DNA of 64,000 nt from Fragum whitleyi (GCA_948146395.1 OX411543.1:71228948-71292947); one strand, 5' to 3'; counted from the first letter of the stretch, positions 1 through 12,211 are shown. Made by a program: numbers and translations. Notes: generated by a model not told the origin, from the letters alone.

Positions 1-900
1 CAGCTTTTATAAAAGTTTCGGTGATATGTTCGAATATTGAATTTATACTTGTGCCATTTTTTATTAATTCTATATTGATTAAATCTTCAATTTCAGAGTT
101 GTACAAGCCTTGATCCTTTTTTTCCAGATTATTTTCATGATTTGTTTGATACTTCTGTTTGTTCATTTTCTTTAGATTCATATGGCAATTTTTCCTTTGC
201 TTTTACAGCAAAGTGTGCTGAGGTGTTTAGATGTTCCTCTATGATTTCAGTCTCTCCGAGACTGTCCTTTTTGTTAGAAAGGATCTAATCTATTTGAGAT
301 TGTCCTTACCCGCTGTGTTGTATGAAGGTCGGTTTTTCTAGGGAAGGGTAACTATGATTAAGGTAATGTAGTTTTACAAATTCTTTAAAAAATTATCGTG
401 GTAATTATTTCGATTCTTTGTTAAGCTCGTATTGAAGTCTCCGCATATGAACCATATTTTATCAGGATTTTTGATTAGTAAAGATGATAGAAGGTCAAGA
501 CATTCTCGGAATTCGATCTTAGAATTTGTACTCAGTGATGGTAGGTATACATTTACTATTAGTGATTGTTTGACCGGAGTATTTACTTGAAATGCTATAA
601 TTCTTTCATTGAGTGGGTCCAACTTCTTTATTATGTTAGTCATATGTTTCGGCCATAGGATGCATACTCCGCCTTTTCCTCGTGGGACATGGATATTTGA
701 TATAGGACAGTTTGTATCGCAGCTTGTAATACTGAAGTCGTAATTTGGGGCAAAATTCTTCAAATTTTGATTTCAAAAATCCCATAGCCAATGTTCTTGT
801 AAGCATATGAGCGTTTTTTCTGAATTTTGCAAGGTATGTAGAAAAGCTGAGTTCCCTCTGACACCTTCTATATTAAGTGAAATTAATTCTAATGTTGTCT
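1..900 (-). pseudogene. LINE ORF2, endonuclease (EEP/APE) domain, partial and frameshifted
   Basis: This is the apurinic-endonuclease-like domain that nicks target DNA for reverse transcription. Its start is visible near 889-850 (ISLNIEGVRGN), followed by the metal-binding QEHWL motif near 800, the GDFN motif near 450-435 in the open frame 763-374, then after a one-base frameshift the PTF and SQID motifs (about 310-265) and the final S-x-H motif near 210 (SAHFAVKA, where active enzymes have SDH). Stops interrupt the frame just before the domain core (near 770), after GDFN (374-376) and beside SQID. The order and spacing match EEP nucleases of LINEs. It is clearly non-functional, and it runs off the window before any reverse transcriptase. 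Confidence 0.8.
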
Positions 901-2613
901 CTTTGTTTGAGATTTTTCCTGTTCTGGTGGTCGCGGTTGGGTTGCAGGAATCTTTTGATTTCTTTTGGGTTTGTTCTTGAATGTTTCTGCTGTTATTATC
1001 TCTCTTGTTTTCATCATGTAGGATGTCGTTTATTCCATAGTCCTTTTTGGGGTTCTCATCGTAGTCCTTTTTGGGGTTCTCATCGTTCTTTCTGAGGCAG
1101 TGAATGGGAGGATCATTGTTTTTTCTCTTTTGGGTTTGCGAGTTCCTTTTTCTGGTGTATTTTCCATTGCCATCTCTTTGTTCAGTATTTTTTGAGACTT
1201 TTGTGGATCATATTTATTACTTTGTAGGTTTTTTGTTCATTCATATGAGTTTACATCATTTCTCTGATCTTCTGGTGGACGGTTACTTTGTACAGGTGAG
1301 GTTTTATTGGTCTAAGATGATCCTTACCATTCTTGATCGTATAAATTCTATCCTCTTTTCTGCTACCTTCCACTGGTTTCATTGCGGTAGTTTCTGACAT
1401 CAGGTACTTGCAGGTGTTGATGGTGATTTGTGTGAGGTTTTTCATATGGTAGTCTATTATATTCTGGTAATTCTGTAAAGAACGGACTTCTATGAACATT
1501 GTGCGGAAAGCTTTGCAAGTGTGAATGGATTATAGGGATCTTCTGGGTCTGTTGCCCTCTATTAATATTTAAGTTTTCTACTAGTATTTTGGCTTGTATG
1601 TTTTGTTGTCCTCTGTTTATGTTTGGGTTTCCTGTGGGATTTTGAAATTCATAGAGTTGGCTGTTTTTGCATGGGCAGGGGCAGCAGTGACTTTTTGCTG
1701 CACTGCTTTGTTGTAGGGCTCTACTGCTTGTGAGAGCGGTGAATATACTCATGTTTTGAATTGTCTCGTTTTCAAGTGTCCTAAGCCTATTTTCTATTAA
1801 TTGGAATTTAATACCATAGGTATCTGCGGGTTGGTAGGTGTTTCCTGTCTCTTGGGTTATTGGACCTCAAGAGTTTGATTGTAGGAGTTCGAGATTCTTC
1901 TTCAGGAGATCAATGGTTTTTTGTTGGTCGTTAACTGTTTTTTCCAGATTTCGTAGGTATTTTTTTTTTGCTCTGAATCTTGTTTCTTTTGGTTTTAGAT
2001 TTGGACACCATACTTTCCTCTGTGTTGATACTACATTGAGTCTTTTCTTTGACAGTCTGCTTATTTGTATTTTGCTCTGTATCTTGCTTAGGCGTTTTGT
2101 CTAGATGAGTTGATAGTAATTTTGGATGAGACTCTGTATATTGCTTAGATGTTTTTTCTAGATCAGTTGATAGTACCGGTAATTTTGGATGAGACTCCCA
2201 TTCATCTCTTATAATGATCATTGGTTCTTGGTTTGGAGTTGCTGCCATATTTTTTTGAGTAAATATTTTTTATTCTTGAATTGTGTTGATGGAGCCTGTT
2301 AGTTTTTGATGATACTTGTCATAGATATTTACATTGTTTAACTTTGTAACATGTAGATGTATTTGCTGCAGTGGTTGTTTCTTCGCAGCATATATTTCCA
2401 AAAGTCTCTTGGAGAGGTATATTTGTTTCATCACATAGGCAGGGGGCGGGGATCTTTGATAACCAAGCTGGTCTCTCATGTGTTGGCTGAGGTTGTGGGT
2501 CGGAGTTGATGAGCCCGGAGTCTGGACTAATATTGAAGAATCACAGTCTTCTTCTGATGGTGTCAGCTCTTTTGCTTGTTTCACTTCTTCCCTGATGAAT
2601 ATCATGTTGTCGT

Positions 2614-2756
2614 TGCATTGATCGCATAAAAATGGGATATCTTCTAATTTTTTTCAGTCTTCTTTTGGGATGTTTAGACAGTCAAAGTGAATCCATTCAT
2701 CGCAGTTGTCACATGCTATGACATGAATTAGAGCTTCTTTCTTACAGATAGGACAG
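2614..2756 (-). pseudogene. PHD finger of LINE ORF1, with in-frame stop
   Basis: The minus strand encodes CPIC, then CDNC, then HFDC and finally CDQC, which is the C4-H-C3 zinc-ligand pattern of a PHD finger, with the expected Trp (DEWIH) before the His. A TGA at 2656-2654 falls between the HFDC and CDQC pairs. PHD fingers in host proteins read histone tails; in CR1-type LINE ORF1 proteins their role is not settled. The frame continues after the last Cys pair into the open frame that ends at 2270. Confidence 0.75.
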
Positions 2757-2796
2757 ATGAATGGTATTTCTGTGCTGTTGTCCTCTGGCACATGTG

Positions 2797-2945
2797 TGTT
2801 ATCTTGAAAAGGATTTCTGTATTTTTCTGGCTCTTGATCTCTTGTTGCTTTTTCCTGAGTTTTTTTGGCCCAAGTGAGTTATCTTGAGTAAGATTTCTGT
2901 ATTTTTCTAGCTCTTGATCTCTTGTTGCTTTTCCCCGAGGCTTTT
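2797..2945. repeat. Tandem duplication of ~79 bp inside LINE ORF1
   Basis: Two adjacent, slightly diverged copies share the string ATTTCTGTATTTTTC followed by GCTCTTGATCTCTTGTTGC, starting near 2801 and 2880. A second small duplication (two 21 bp units containing TCCTTTTTGGGGTTC) lies at 1040-1084, and a third imperfect one at 2102-2205. Confidence 0.7.
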
Positions 2946-3794
2946 TTATACATCCTAGTTTTTGCTTTTTTTACTTGTACAAGTCGATGGACAGGTTTTT
3001 TCTTTGCTTCGGTGGTTTGTTTCTTTTCTTTCATTAAGGTAGCTGTTATTCATTGTTTCGGAAATAATAGTACTTACAAGTTGATTTCCAGACCTAATTT
3101 CTTCGTTGTTTTCATTGATCTGTTCTGTGATTGAGTCCAAAAAGTCATATTCGAATAGATCTAGGCTTCGTCAATTTACTAGCACAGAGGATTTGGTGTA
3201 GTAACAACTGATAGTGTATTTGAGGTTTGATTTTGTATTTTGCTCTTTCTTTTTATAGACTCTAATTCGTTGCTCTACTTGTAAGCCGCTTGTGTCAGAG
3301 ATATTGTCTATTTTCATATCATTTTTTTTTTTAGAAAAGCTTGAGATTCTGCTTTTTTGTGGATATATTGTTTCGATAATTCATATGCTGTTGTGCTAAA
3401 GTACAGACATAGGTTATTTCCTGGTTTAAGGCTGTAGGTCAGGTTGTTTTTGCTTCACGAGTCAAGTTTCTTTACCAAAGACTTTTTTTTATCTAAAGCA
3501 TATGTTTTGCATTCAGATATCATAGGATCGTGTTCCTTAATTTCTGAGTAAGATAAGAGATTTGATTTTGATGTTCTATTACTCCGACGTAAGGGGACAG
3601 GATTTTGAGCCATTTCTTCTGTGTTTTTATGATTGAATACTACTTTATACTAGGATATGTACTTAGGGAGCACAGTTCTGGCAGTACTTTGATTTATTAT
3701 TATTATTTATTTATTTTTTATTATTATTTACTTATTGATTTATTTGTGTTTTTCCTATCTTATATTTATGCAGGATATAAGATTGGTACTTAGC

Positions 3795-4430
3795 TTATAT
3801 GTCGGCGTCAAGTTGATCCAAGTCCTCAGATAACACTGTAATATCTAGAATGTTAGGGTTCTCGTAACAGTTTCTGTAAGAATCTATAAGAAGTTTTCTT
3901 GTCCAGGGATTTGTATTTAGCTCTCTGTTTAATTCTCTTATTAGAAGATTAATAGACTTTACTTGGTTTGTCAGACTTTTATCAACAAGAAGAGAGTCTC
4001 TGTCTGATACTTTATTCCAGCAGCTTGTGGATATATAGGGAATTTCAATCAGTTTTAGTGACACTTCTGGAAAATTATTTGTAAATGTTATCAGTCTTCT
4101 ATATTGGTCACCTATCACTCTAAGACATTCACTTGCCTGCGTGAATCTTTGTTTAATTTGACTGCCTGACTTGATAGTCACGTCGCACGTGCCTGCCCAC
4201 AAATGTAATTGTAGAGGACCGGTTGTTCGTACAGCAGCTGGTATTTTTTGTATTGCAAGATTGACAAGGGTTTCAGTATTTGCATCACTTTTGCACCATA
4301 GGGTAAATGGGAAATTTCTACCAGGAGTATAGTTTCTCAGTGTATACCCTTTGCTTTCAGAGATGAGAATAGGTGTTTTGGTTCTAGTAGAGGTCGGTTC
4401 TTCTGATTTGTTGGCAATAAAACACTCCAA
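3795..4430 (-). pseudogene. LINE ORF1 N-terminal part, SGNH-esterase-like
   Basis: This is a 211-codon open frame with no close match that I can name. Two motifs fit the SGNH hydrolase pattern found in CR1-type ORF1 proteins: ISESKG near the start (candidate nucleophile Ser) and LWAGTCD in the middle (the block normally GxND), followed by an alternating hydrophobic helix region (LTNQVKSINLLIRELN). No obvious C-terminal Asp-x-x-His block is seen. It lies upstream of the PHD finger in the transcription direction. The frame ends in TAG-like context far from the next domain, so it is either a broken ORF1 or a separate small ORF. The esterase assignment is inference from short motifs. Confidence 0.45.
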
Positions 4431-4894
4431 GTTGTGAATCTGTTTCCACGCCTGAAGGTTCAGATGAATTATCAGATATAAATAATTGAAATAATTTTCA
4501 CTTACCCGTTCGCGAGATATCTCGGACGTGCGTTAAAGATAAATAAAAGTAAGATAATAAGAAATAAAGATAAATAAGTAATAAATATCCTTGAGGTGAT
4601 GATAGAAAAAATTCTGTTGGGAGCCCAGGGTTTTCGTGTACCAGACGATTTGATAACTCTGTATACGTTTTCCACCGGGAGCCACAATAAAGCTTTAAGA
4701 TATAATACAAATAGTTTAAAAAGAGTTAGAACACAAACTTTTCGCAGATGACGACTTTTTCTATCTCTCTGAAATTTTCTTCTTCCTTCCACCATTTCCA
4801 TAACCATAATGTGGATATTTTTAGAATATTTCATGTAGAAACATCGACGCAAACAAGACAAATAGAGGCTATAAGATAAATATAATACCCCAGC

Positions 4895-5145
4895 AAGCAT
4901 GAAATATTTTGGCCCATATGGACAGAATCTGGGGAAAATGGTGATAAGGAACCCATGTGGGTCGCGTTTGTAAAAAAATTGCCCATGTAAGGCCCAAATA
5001 GGACCCATCTGCCTATTTTCCTCGTGTATGTGGAATTAATATGGGCAGATTGTGGACAAAATATTATTTTTTGGTCCCATATGGATCCCTTCCTGAAAAG
5101 ATTGCCCATAAGGGCCTATGATGGGCCCATAAAACCTTAAACTTG
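4895..5145. repeat. GCCCATATGGG-type tandem array, copy 1
   Basis: Repeated near-palindromic words such as GCCCATATGG, CCCATGTGGG and GGGCCCAT recur every 20-60 bp. Both strands stay open and encode Met-Gly-Pro-x-Trp-rich peptides, so reading frames of 70-168 codons here (4498-5109) are by-products of the repeat. The same array type recurs at 22330-22660 and 23525-23770. Confidence 0.7.
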
Positions 5146-6303
5146 CGAAGGTTTTCAGTGACTGGTTTTTTTCTATTTTATTTATGTTATTCTTTTAAAT
5201 TACTTTATTTTTTATACTAAACAACAATCGTAACCAAAAAATATATCCGAACATCATTCTGATATAAACATAAATTGTTAAATACGTTTTATGTTTAAAA
5301 TGTCTTAAGCTAAACGAAGCTTTGTAATTGTTAAAAAATTTACTTAATGTTGTGCTGACACTGGTGTCTTTCTATAAAACGAGAATGTAACGAAATTTTA
5401 TTTCTTACCACCAAGATTTACAAAAATGATGTAAAATCAAATGATAAGAGGACTAAAGTGCATAAAGTTGTAAGTAATATTTCAAAGTTGTACTAGATTA
5501 TCTAAGTAACAAGCTTTGTTATTGTAAGAAGCATTTTGCAAGTCCTCAACATGTGTGGGATATTTTTTTCATAAAATGTACACTTTCTATTTCTAGTTTC
5601 TCTCGAAATATATACGAACCCGGACATTAATGAATAAAGAGAGGAAAGATCATTTAGAGCAATCTGAAGTCCAGAAACAAAAGACACAGGACTTGTACTA
5701 TATACAGATTTACGAAAATGAGAAGGAGCTAAAATTTGAACTCTTTATCATCGTCTGCATTTCATTAAATCCAGTGTTTTTCATGGGTTCAAGATTGAAT
5801 TCCAGTAATAGCATATTCTTAGTGGGCCCAATTTGCGATCTAAAGAATTCTTGTGGGATTTTAAAACGTGTGTGTTATTTTAAATTCTATGTTTCATTTC
5901 AAATATCTTTTGATTCTATGTCTTAAAGACTGAGTGTGTAAGATGTATGTGTTTAGAAAGTATTTATATATTTGTGGTATTCTTGAATTAAGATATCATC
6001 TCTAATCTTTGGTTGGAAACCAAAAAACTCATAAAAAGTCCATCACTAATAAGAAGTTGTAGTAATGAAGTTTCTGTTACAAGAGACTCTACGACTTTAC
6101 GAACAATTACGTTTAGGTAACTTTTTGTACGATGGAAAAAAATGCTGCCGCCCGTCACCAAAAAATGAGTCAGAAACAATTCAATTAAGGATCGTATTAG
6201 AACGATTGATCGGTAGAATAGCCCAGCGTACAGGATGCAAAAAACATTATGAAAAGTTTAAAAACTGTTTTCGCTTTGAATATGAGTATGTAGATGTACA
6301 AGT
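5146..6303. other. No convincing gene; repeat-derived
   Basis: The stretch is AT-rich. Bases 5880-6010 resemble 23345-23480 (shared words TTTCATTTCAAATATCTTYTGATTC and a TTGGTTGGMRACCAAAA segment), so it is part of a repeat that also carries the GCCCAT array. Reading frames of 80-98 codons (5630-5926, 6065-6307) match nothing I recognise. Confidence 0.5.
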
Positions 6304-6382
6304 TTGAGTGAGTGCTCAAATGCCAATTTTGTCTATACATTGTATAGACAAAAATTGACCTTTGATCACTCACTTACATTTG
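6304..6382. repeat. Long hairpin (foldback element)
   Basis: An almost perfect inverted repeat: arms CAATTTTGTCTATACA and TGTATAGACAAAAATTG around a 2-3 base loop, extended outward by GTGAGTGCTCAAA and a GATCACTCAC counterpart. The total is about 75-80 bp. It looks like a small MITE or foldback. Confidence 0.75.
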
Positions 6383-6636
6383 TGTACCTATAGCTGCAAA
6401 GCGGGGTAACATATGTCAAGCAATTTTGTGAATGTTTTCATCATGAACGCAGAGCTAGATTGCTAGTTTTAAAAGAAATTGATAATGGAATAATAACCAT
6501 TTTCATACCGAAAAGAATCTGTATCTTCTCTAGTATGAGATACAGACGAGTCAATATTATTTCATTTATGATCTTTTGTGCGTTCAGGATGTGAAACAGT
6601 ATGTGAACAATTGAAAAAAAAAAATACTTTTCGTTT

Positions 6637-6749
6637 GGCCCAGTACGATAAGTTGTTATCTCCCTTGTAAAATTACCGCCCCTGATCAAGCTCTTCAATT
6701 TCGAGGTAACAATTTCTCATTTCCGGTGAGCAAATTATATAATGTCAAC
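6637..6749 (+). repeat. Left terminal inverted repeat and 5' leader of transposase gene
   Basis: This segment carries GGCCCAGTACGATAA, TCCCTTG and TTTCCGGTGAGCAAAT in the same order and spacing as the right end read on the minus strand. It runs straight into the transposase ATG, so it presumably also holds the promoter. Identity between the two ends is moderate and was judged by eye. Confidence 0.55.
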
Positions 6750-9700
6750 ATGGAGAACGTACCAAAATCTACTGAAAAGAAACGGCACTACTGCTCAGTA
6801 TGCTCTAACTTTAGGGGGAAAGTTGTCGACGGGAAGCCTATTACCCTACATAAGTTTCCAGCTCATGATATTCTGAAGAAGACGTGGGTACGCAGAATTA
6901 AAACGGTCATGAAAACATTCGTCCTAACCAAGAACTCACGCATCTGTTCTGCACACTTCGAAGGGGGAAAGATGACAAACGACCACAACATTCCATCCAT
7001 TTTCGACCTTAAATCGAGAAGAAAGATCTTCGCCACTTCTAAAGTAAGTTAATATCCCCTAGCTTGAAACATAGGTGGTTTTTTAAGGATTGACTTTGGA
7101 TGAATGTCGATCCTGGTTGAATAGGACCACTTGCATAAACTTATTCATTCTAAATGTAAAGCATTAAAAACTTATTCCAAAATATTTTTTACTCTGAGTT
7201 CCTTGAACTGATACAAAACTAGCTAACATTTGGGAAGGGTGCGGGAAAAGGTGACTGGTCAACCTGGCCCATTAGCAAAATTACAAATTACCAAATATTT
7301 TATGTCAAAGCCATTTTATTGATTATTATGGTTTAACTAGTTTTCAACACTCTGACATATGGGAGTATTTAGTGGCAAAATAAAGTGATGGAACTACAAA
7401 ATCAGACATAAACCCTTAATTCCATCTCTTTCTGTCTCCAAAAATCTTATATTTGCCGATTTTGATCAAAATAGCTCAAGGATACAAAAGCTTTTTCACA
7501 CAGGGTGAAATAGGTCTCTATTTGTAAAATTGACCTATTTCGGTGACTCTTTATTATTTTCTGGTAAAAGAATAAACATGGGACAAGACATGCATTGTTA
7601 TGTGAATTTTTTAAAACAATAAAATATGCCTTTCCTCTTCTCAGCTGAAATTTTTCTTTTGAAGCCCTTTTAAGGCATTTTTCACGATTTCTGCGAATCC
7701 ATTAAAAATATTTTGAAAAAATCCGTTAAAAATCCAGAAATAAAAGATGAGCAATTGCTATCTTGTTTTTGATGCATTTTGTAAACTTTTGAGAAGGTGA
7801 AGATTTTACGATCAACTAATTGTAAAATGTAAACAGTGACTGTCAGATCACAGTGTACATGCTCAAAGAACAGGGTCTCGAATTTAGGTGAATCCACAGT
7901 GTTCCCACTGCTAGTTCAAAGGGGGGTGTAGAAATGGGTACTTTGCAGCATGCATGTACCCCCTTTCATATGAGACAAAAAAGGAGTACAAGCCTTAATT
8001 TGAGGGTAAATCACCCCAATTTAGGGGTTCTGGGGAACATTAAACTACTTTGTGTAGTCATAGTGTGATAAGGTTTTTATTAGCTCCACTGGCTGAAAGC
8101 CACTGGGGCTATTGTCATGGCGTTGTGTCCGTTGTGCGTCCGTCCGTCCATGCGTCCGTGCGTGCGGTCGTAAACTTTTTCTTTAAAAATCTTCTCCTCA
8201 GAAACTACTGGATGGATTTCAACCAAACTTCACAGGAATCATCCTTGGGTGACCCTCTTTCAAAGTTGTTCAAGAAATTTTGATCCAATGAAAAACATGG
8301 ATTTAATGGGTGTGGCTAATTTCCAAATATGGTAAAAAGTGACTTTTCTCAGGTTCTAATCGATGGATACCAATTAAATTTTACATAAATGATCCTTGGA
8401 TGACCTTTTATCAGTCTACCAAAAATTATTGTGATCAGATGAAAAATGTGTATTTTATGGGCGGAGGTCATTTCTCTATATGTAATATAGTGGAAACTTT
8501 GAAAATCATTTTCTCAGAATCTAACTGATAGATATCAACTAAATTTTACATGAATGATCCTTAGGTGACCCTTTATCAGTCTGCTAAGAATTATTGTGAT
8601 CGGATGGAAAATATGTTTTGTATTGGCGGAGGTCATTTCTCAATATGTTATATAGTGGAAACTTTGAAAATCATTTTCTCAGAATCTAAGTGATAGATAT
8701 CAACCAAATTTTACAAGGATGATCCTAGGGTGACCTTTTATCAGTCTACAAAAAATTATTGTGATCGGATGGAAAATATGTATTGTATGGGCGGAGGTCA
8801 TTTCTCTATATGTTATATAGTGGAAACTTTGAAAATCATTTTCTCAGAATCTAACCGATAAATATCAACTAAATTTTACATGAATGATCCTTGGGTGACC
8901 CTTTATCAGTCTACTAAGAATTATTGTGATCGGATGGAAAATATGTATTGTATGGGCGGAGGTCATTTCTCTATATGTTATATAGTGGAAACTTTGAAAA
9001 TCATTTTCTCAGAATGTAAGTGATAGATATCAACCAAATTTTACATGAATGATCCCAGGGATGACCTTTTATCAGTCTACAAAAAATTTTTGTGATCTGA
9101 TGAAAAATAAGTATTTTATGGACGGAGGTCATTTATCTATATGTTATATAGTGGAAACTTTGAAAATCATTTTCTCAGAATGTAACTGATGGATATCAAT
9201 CAAACTTCATTAGTATGATCCTTGCGTGATCTATAATCATGCAGCCAAAAATTATTGTGATTTGATGAAGAATATGTCTTTTATGGACGGAGGTCATTTC
9301 TCTATATGTAATAATAGTGGAAACTTTGAAAACCATTTCAACATCATTAGAACCCAAAATATCTAAAAATCTAGTCAAAACTTAGATTTGCTATTACAAG
9401 AAATTCAAGCCTGTGGAGCGACACAAGCCATTCATGGCTTTCTAGTTTTCATACCTCAATGAAATAAACAAATACACTCTTCATCTCATAAGTTTCAAAT
9501 TAATTGTGCCAAAGGTCTTGCACAATGGTCTTTAAGCTGATTGTAATACTAGTGGTACTTGAATTATGCTGGTAGTAGGTTTGCAGGCAACATTCTTAAA
9601 TCTGGTTGATACTGTAAATTCTATATTGGATATGCACAGTAGAGAAAATTTGAAATTTGAGTGGTACTTCCAAATGAATCATTGAACAAGAAAGCGACAT

Positions 9701-12163
9701 GAAAATCTTTATTTCTTTAATGTAGTACTTTCTATTTTGGTTAGGACTTCTGATGAAAATTTATGTCCAAAATTAATAACTTTTCTTTTGATTTGGTTGT
9801 AAACTTATTTTGTTCACAAGAAATGAAATTCATTTTAAATGATAATAAAACTACATATGTATAAAGTTGAAATTAAATTGGTAATAATTAGGTTTAATTT
9901 GAAAATTATTTGGTATTTCCATTGACTGTTGAGGAGTTTTTCCTGCAAAGACTTAAACAAATGTTGAAAAAAATGCATTTGAATGCAATTCACAACCATT
10001 TTGGTGCTTCAGGAGTGTCTCTTAGCAAAGGGAAATTATCTTGAAACAAATATCACACCATGACTAGAGAGAAAGTGCTGAACCTGAGAGCTTTAATCTA
10101 TGTAGGGGTGTACACTAGCGATTAAGCTATCCAGAAGTCTTTGCATATTATGCATTCTATCATTGAAAGGGTATGAGTTCAACCTGCGACATTTACTCTT
10201 TTAGGGCCTTTCACAAAAAAATTGTCACTGACTTACAGAAAACCAGCATCATTCAATGCTTTTTATGTCAATTTGAACACCTTTTACATATAACAATCAC
10301 AGTCATGGTCCTCTGTTCGCACCAAAATATTGCACTTGCAAGAAAAACATGTAGCCAGTATGGGACTGGAACTAGGTACCTCTAATTTGAAAATAAGTAC
10401 TCAGTACCAAAAGAGCTTCACAGTCACCATCATGCACTTGTCTAGAATTAAATGAACTTGTCTTCAAATATTAAAGTGAATAGATAATTATTGGGAAAAA
10501 ACATTGTGTTTAATGAAGAAAATACTGGAACCCAGTCATTTCTTAATAAAAAACAATGCTTTCTAATCTTTGATACAAACAAAAATTTGCATTATTAATG
10601 TCCTAAATCTGATTAATACCAATCCAGGATATGTTCATGTACTTAATTGCCCAGGACAAGGTGCCTAGAAAAATGTATTTGCCCAGAAGTTGGAAATCCT
10701 GTGCCAGACAATTTGTGCATAAGATTTCCTCACACCTGGATAAGGTTACAGTTTGAGTACTTATAGCTACTGATGTTTACTTCCAGGTGACCCCTGTGGA
10801 GTTTATTCCAATGATTGAACCCGAGGACGATGGACCTTACTTCGCAACAAAATTAGAAGACTTCATCGCAGATCTGATGATACCCACATCTGAATGTGAC
10901 CAGACTTTAGAAAACGAACAAATGGAGACAACATTTATTGACCATGAGGAAGCCACAGACCCTGATGAAAATGAGTCAATACATTTCTTTCCCAGCAGTT
11001 CTAGAGAGTTAACTTCTGTCAATTTCCATGACTACTGTGGCTTACCAAACACAGACGGCACAACGAAACTAAATAAAACTATTCAGGCAGAAGAAGGGAC
11101 ATACTATGGGACATTAATAATCAGGCCAAAGGAAACAAAAGACCAGGGTACACAAACCTTTGTCACAACCAAATCAACCCTTTCACAGACAGAGACTGAA
11201 TCAGAGGTACAATTTAAATCAAAATCTTGTTCTGTTAGTACTCAGGCCAGTTTACCAGACATTACCTTTGAGGATATATCCAATCAAGACGAGGATGTGA
11301 TGTTCTACACTGGTCTACCAAATGCTGGTACTTTTCATGCCTTATTTGATATGCTTGACGATGCCAGCATCCAGACCGAAAGAAAGGGAACAGCTTCTGG
11401 GAAGAGTGGTCGTCCGAGATCCCTAAGACTAATTGACGAGTTTTTTTTAATTCTAATGCGGCTTCGTCTTGGACTTTTGGTGGAGGACTTAGCCTATAGA
11501 TTCCACATTTCAAAATCTACATGCTCCTCAATCATTTCGCGATGGATAGACTACCTTCACATTAAATTAAGTTGCCTAATTGTTTGGCCATCAAAGACAG
11601 TCATTAGAGAAACAATGCCTCAGAAGTTCCGAAAGAGATATCCAAACTGCAGAGTCATCATAGATTGCACTGAAATATACACAGAGACCCCCCAGTCCCT
11701 AATTAACAAATCTTTGATGTATTCTCATTACAAGTCCCACATGACCTACAAGGCATTGCTTGGTATAAGTCCCTCAGGTATCATAACATTCGCATCAGAT
11801 TTGTGGGCAGGAAGTATAAGTGATAAACAGATTACAAAAAATAGTGGATTGCTTGATATTTGTGAAAAAGGTGACGCTATCATGGGAGATAAAGGTTTTT
11901 TAATCGCTGACTTGACAACTGCCAAAGGTATTCACTTAATAGTTCCACCACTTAAGCTGAAAAGATTTACCCGCCGTCAGGTAGAAGAAACCCGAAGGAT
12001 AGCCAATCTTAGAATCGATGTAGAAAGAGCGATGGAGCGTGTTAAGAATTTTAGAATTCTACAGGGTGTTATTCCAATATCTTTAGCGCCACAGGCAAAC
12101 AAATACTGGAAGTTATGTGTAGCCCTTTCTAATATGCATCCACCATTAGTAAATGACGACTAA
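6750..12163 (+). CDS. THAP-domain DDE transposase (ISL2EU/PIF-Harbinger-like), two exons
   Basis: The gene encodes a cut-and-paste transposase of 556 residues. Exon 1 is 6750-7043 and exon 2 is 10787-12163; the intron starts GTAAGT after AAA, ends TTCCAG and is phase 0. The start is the ATG at 6750 because the THAP domain begins within 15 residues. THAP (about 12-87): C15, C18, C66, H69 plus Pro37, Trp46, Phe70 and the terminal IPSIF motif; it should bind the element ends. A Ser/Thr-rich linker follows, then a helix-turn-helix (RLGLLVEDLAYRFHISKS) and the DDE_Tnp_4 nuclease: D391 in IDCTE, D466 in MGDKGF, E511 in RIDVERAM. All three catalytic residues are present and no stop interrupts it, so the frame may still be functional. 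The 3.7 kb intron holds later insertions. The YqaJ gene of the same element faces it. Domesticated HARBI1/THAP9-like genes are an alternative, but the terminal repeats argue for a transposon. Confidence 0.85.
7044..8081. other. Transposase intron, 5' part
   Basis: Non-coding. A segment at 8005-8040 (CACCCCAATTTAGGGG, CTGGGGAACA) resembles 18815-18855 in the intron of the facing gene, so both introns carry the same unnamed repeat. No open frame of interest. Confidence 0.5.
8082..9446 (+). mobile_element. Helentron-like non-autonomous element, family R1 copy 1
   Basis: The 5' end after a T-rich flank is AGCTCCACTGGCT with hairpin TGGCTGAAAGCCA, followed by CTATTGTCATGG and a GTCCGTCC tract. 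The interior is a tandem array with a 165 bp period (GGTCATTTCT at 8466, 8631, 8796, 8961, 9126, 9292). The 3' end has AGCCTGTGGAGC, the inverse of the 5' repeat at 11 of 12 positions, hairpin AAGCCATTCATGGCTT, then TCTAG before TT. It lies inside the transposase intron. No protein is encoded. Confidence 0.75.
10425..10725. mobile_element. MITE with ACTTGTCC repeats, diverged copy
   Basis: Resembles 12650-13012 and, inverted, 45186-45545: shared features are paired CTTGTCCAGG/TGGACAAG words, a central AATGAAGAAAATGCTG hairpin, and a GGACAAGT end. This copy is the most decayed and its ends are uncertain. Confidence 0.5.
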
Positions 12164-12211
12164 AAATTTGAGAAATATGTGTTATTGATTCCTGTCAAGT
12201 TAAATGCTCAA

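Larger units (their letters stand above)
1..4430 (-). mobile_element. Degenerate non-LTR retrotransposon (CR1-like), truncated by window edge
   Basis: Read on the minus strand this stretch gives, in order, an esterase-like reading frame (4430-3795), a low-complexity linker, a PHD finger (2756-2614), a lysine- and glutamine-rich region, and the endonuclease domain of ORF2 (about 900 down to 1). ORF1 proteins with esterase and PHD domains are known in CR1-type LINEs, which is the basis for the family call. Several stop codons and frameshifts show it is inactive. The reverse transcriptase should lie to the left of base 1, so its clade cannot be checked here. Plus-strand reading frames at 877-1397, 1838-2104 and 2922-3134 are shadows of this element. 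Confidence 0.75.

Noticed and set aside
877..1397. Plus-strand frames of 72 and 97 codons rich in Phe and Leu
   Set aside because: They are antisense shadows of the LINE on the minus strand.
4498..5109. Minus-strand frames of 70, 168 and 92 codons
   Set aside because: The longer ones run through the GCCCAT array and their peptide repeats follow the DNA repeat; no domain, start context or splice support.
6065..6307. 80-codon plus-strand frame just before the hairpin
   Set aside because: No recognisable domain; lies in repeat-derived sequence.
8466..9300. CRISPR-like array
   Set aside because: The whole 165 bp unit is repeated without unique spacers, and the genome is eukaryotic.
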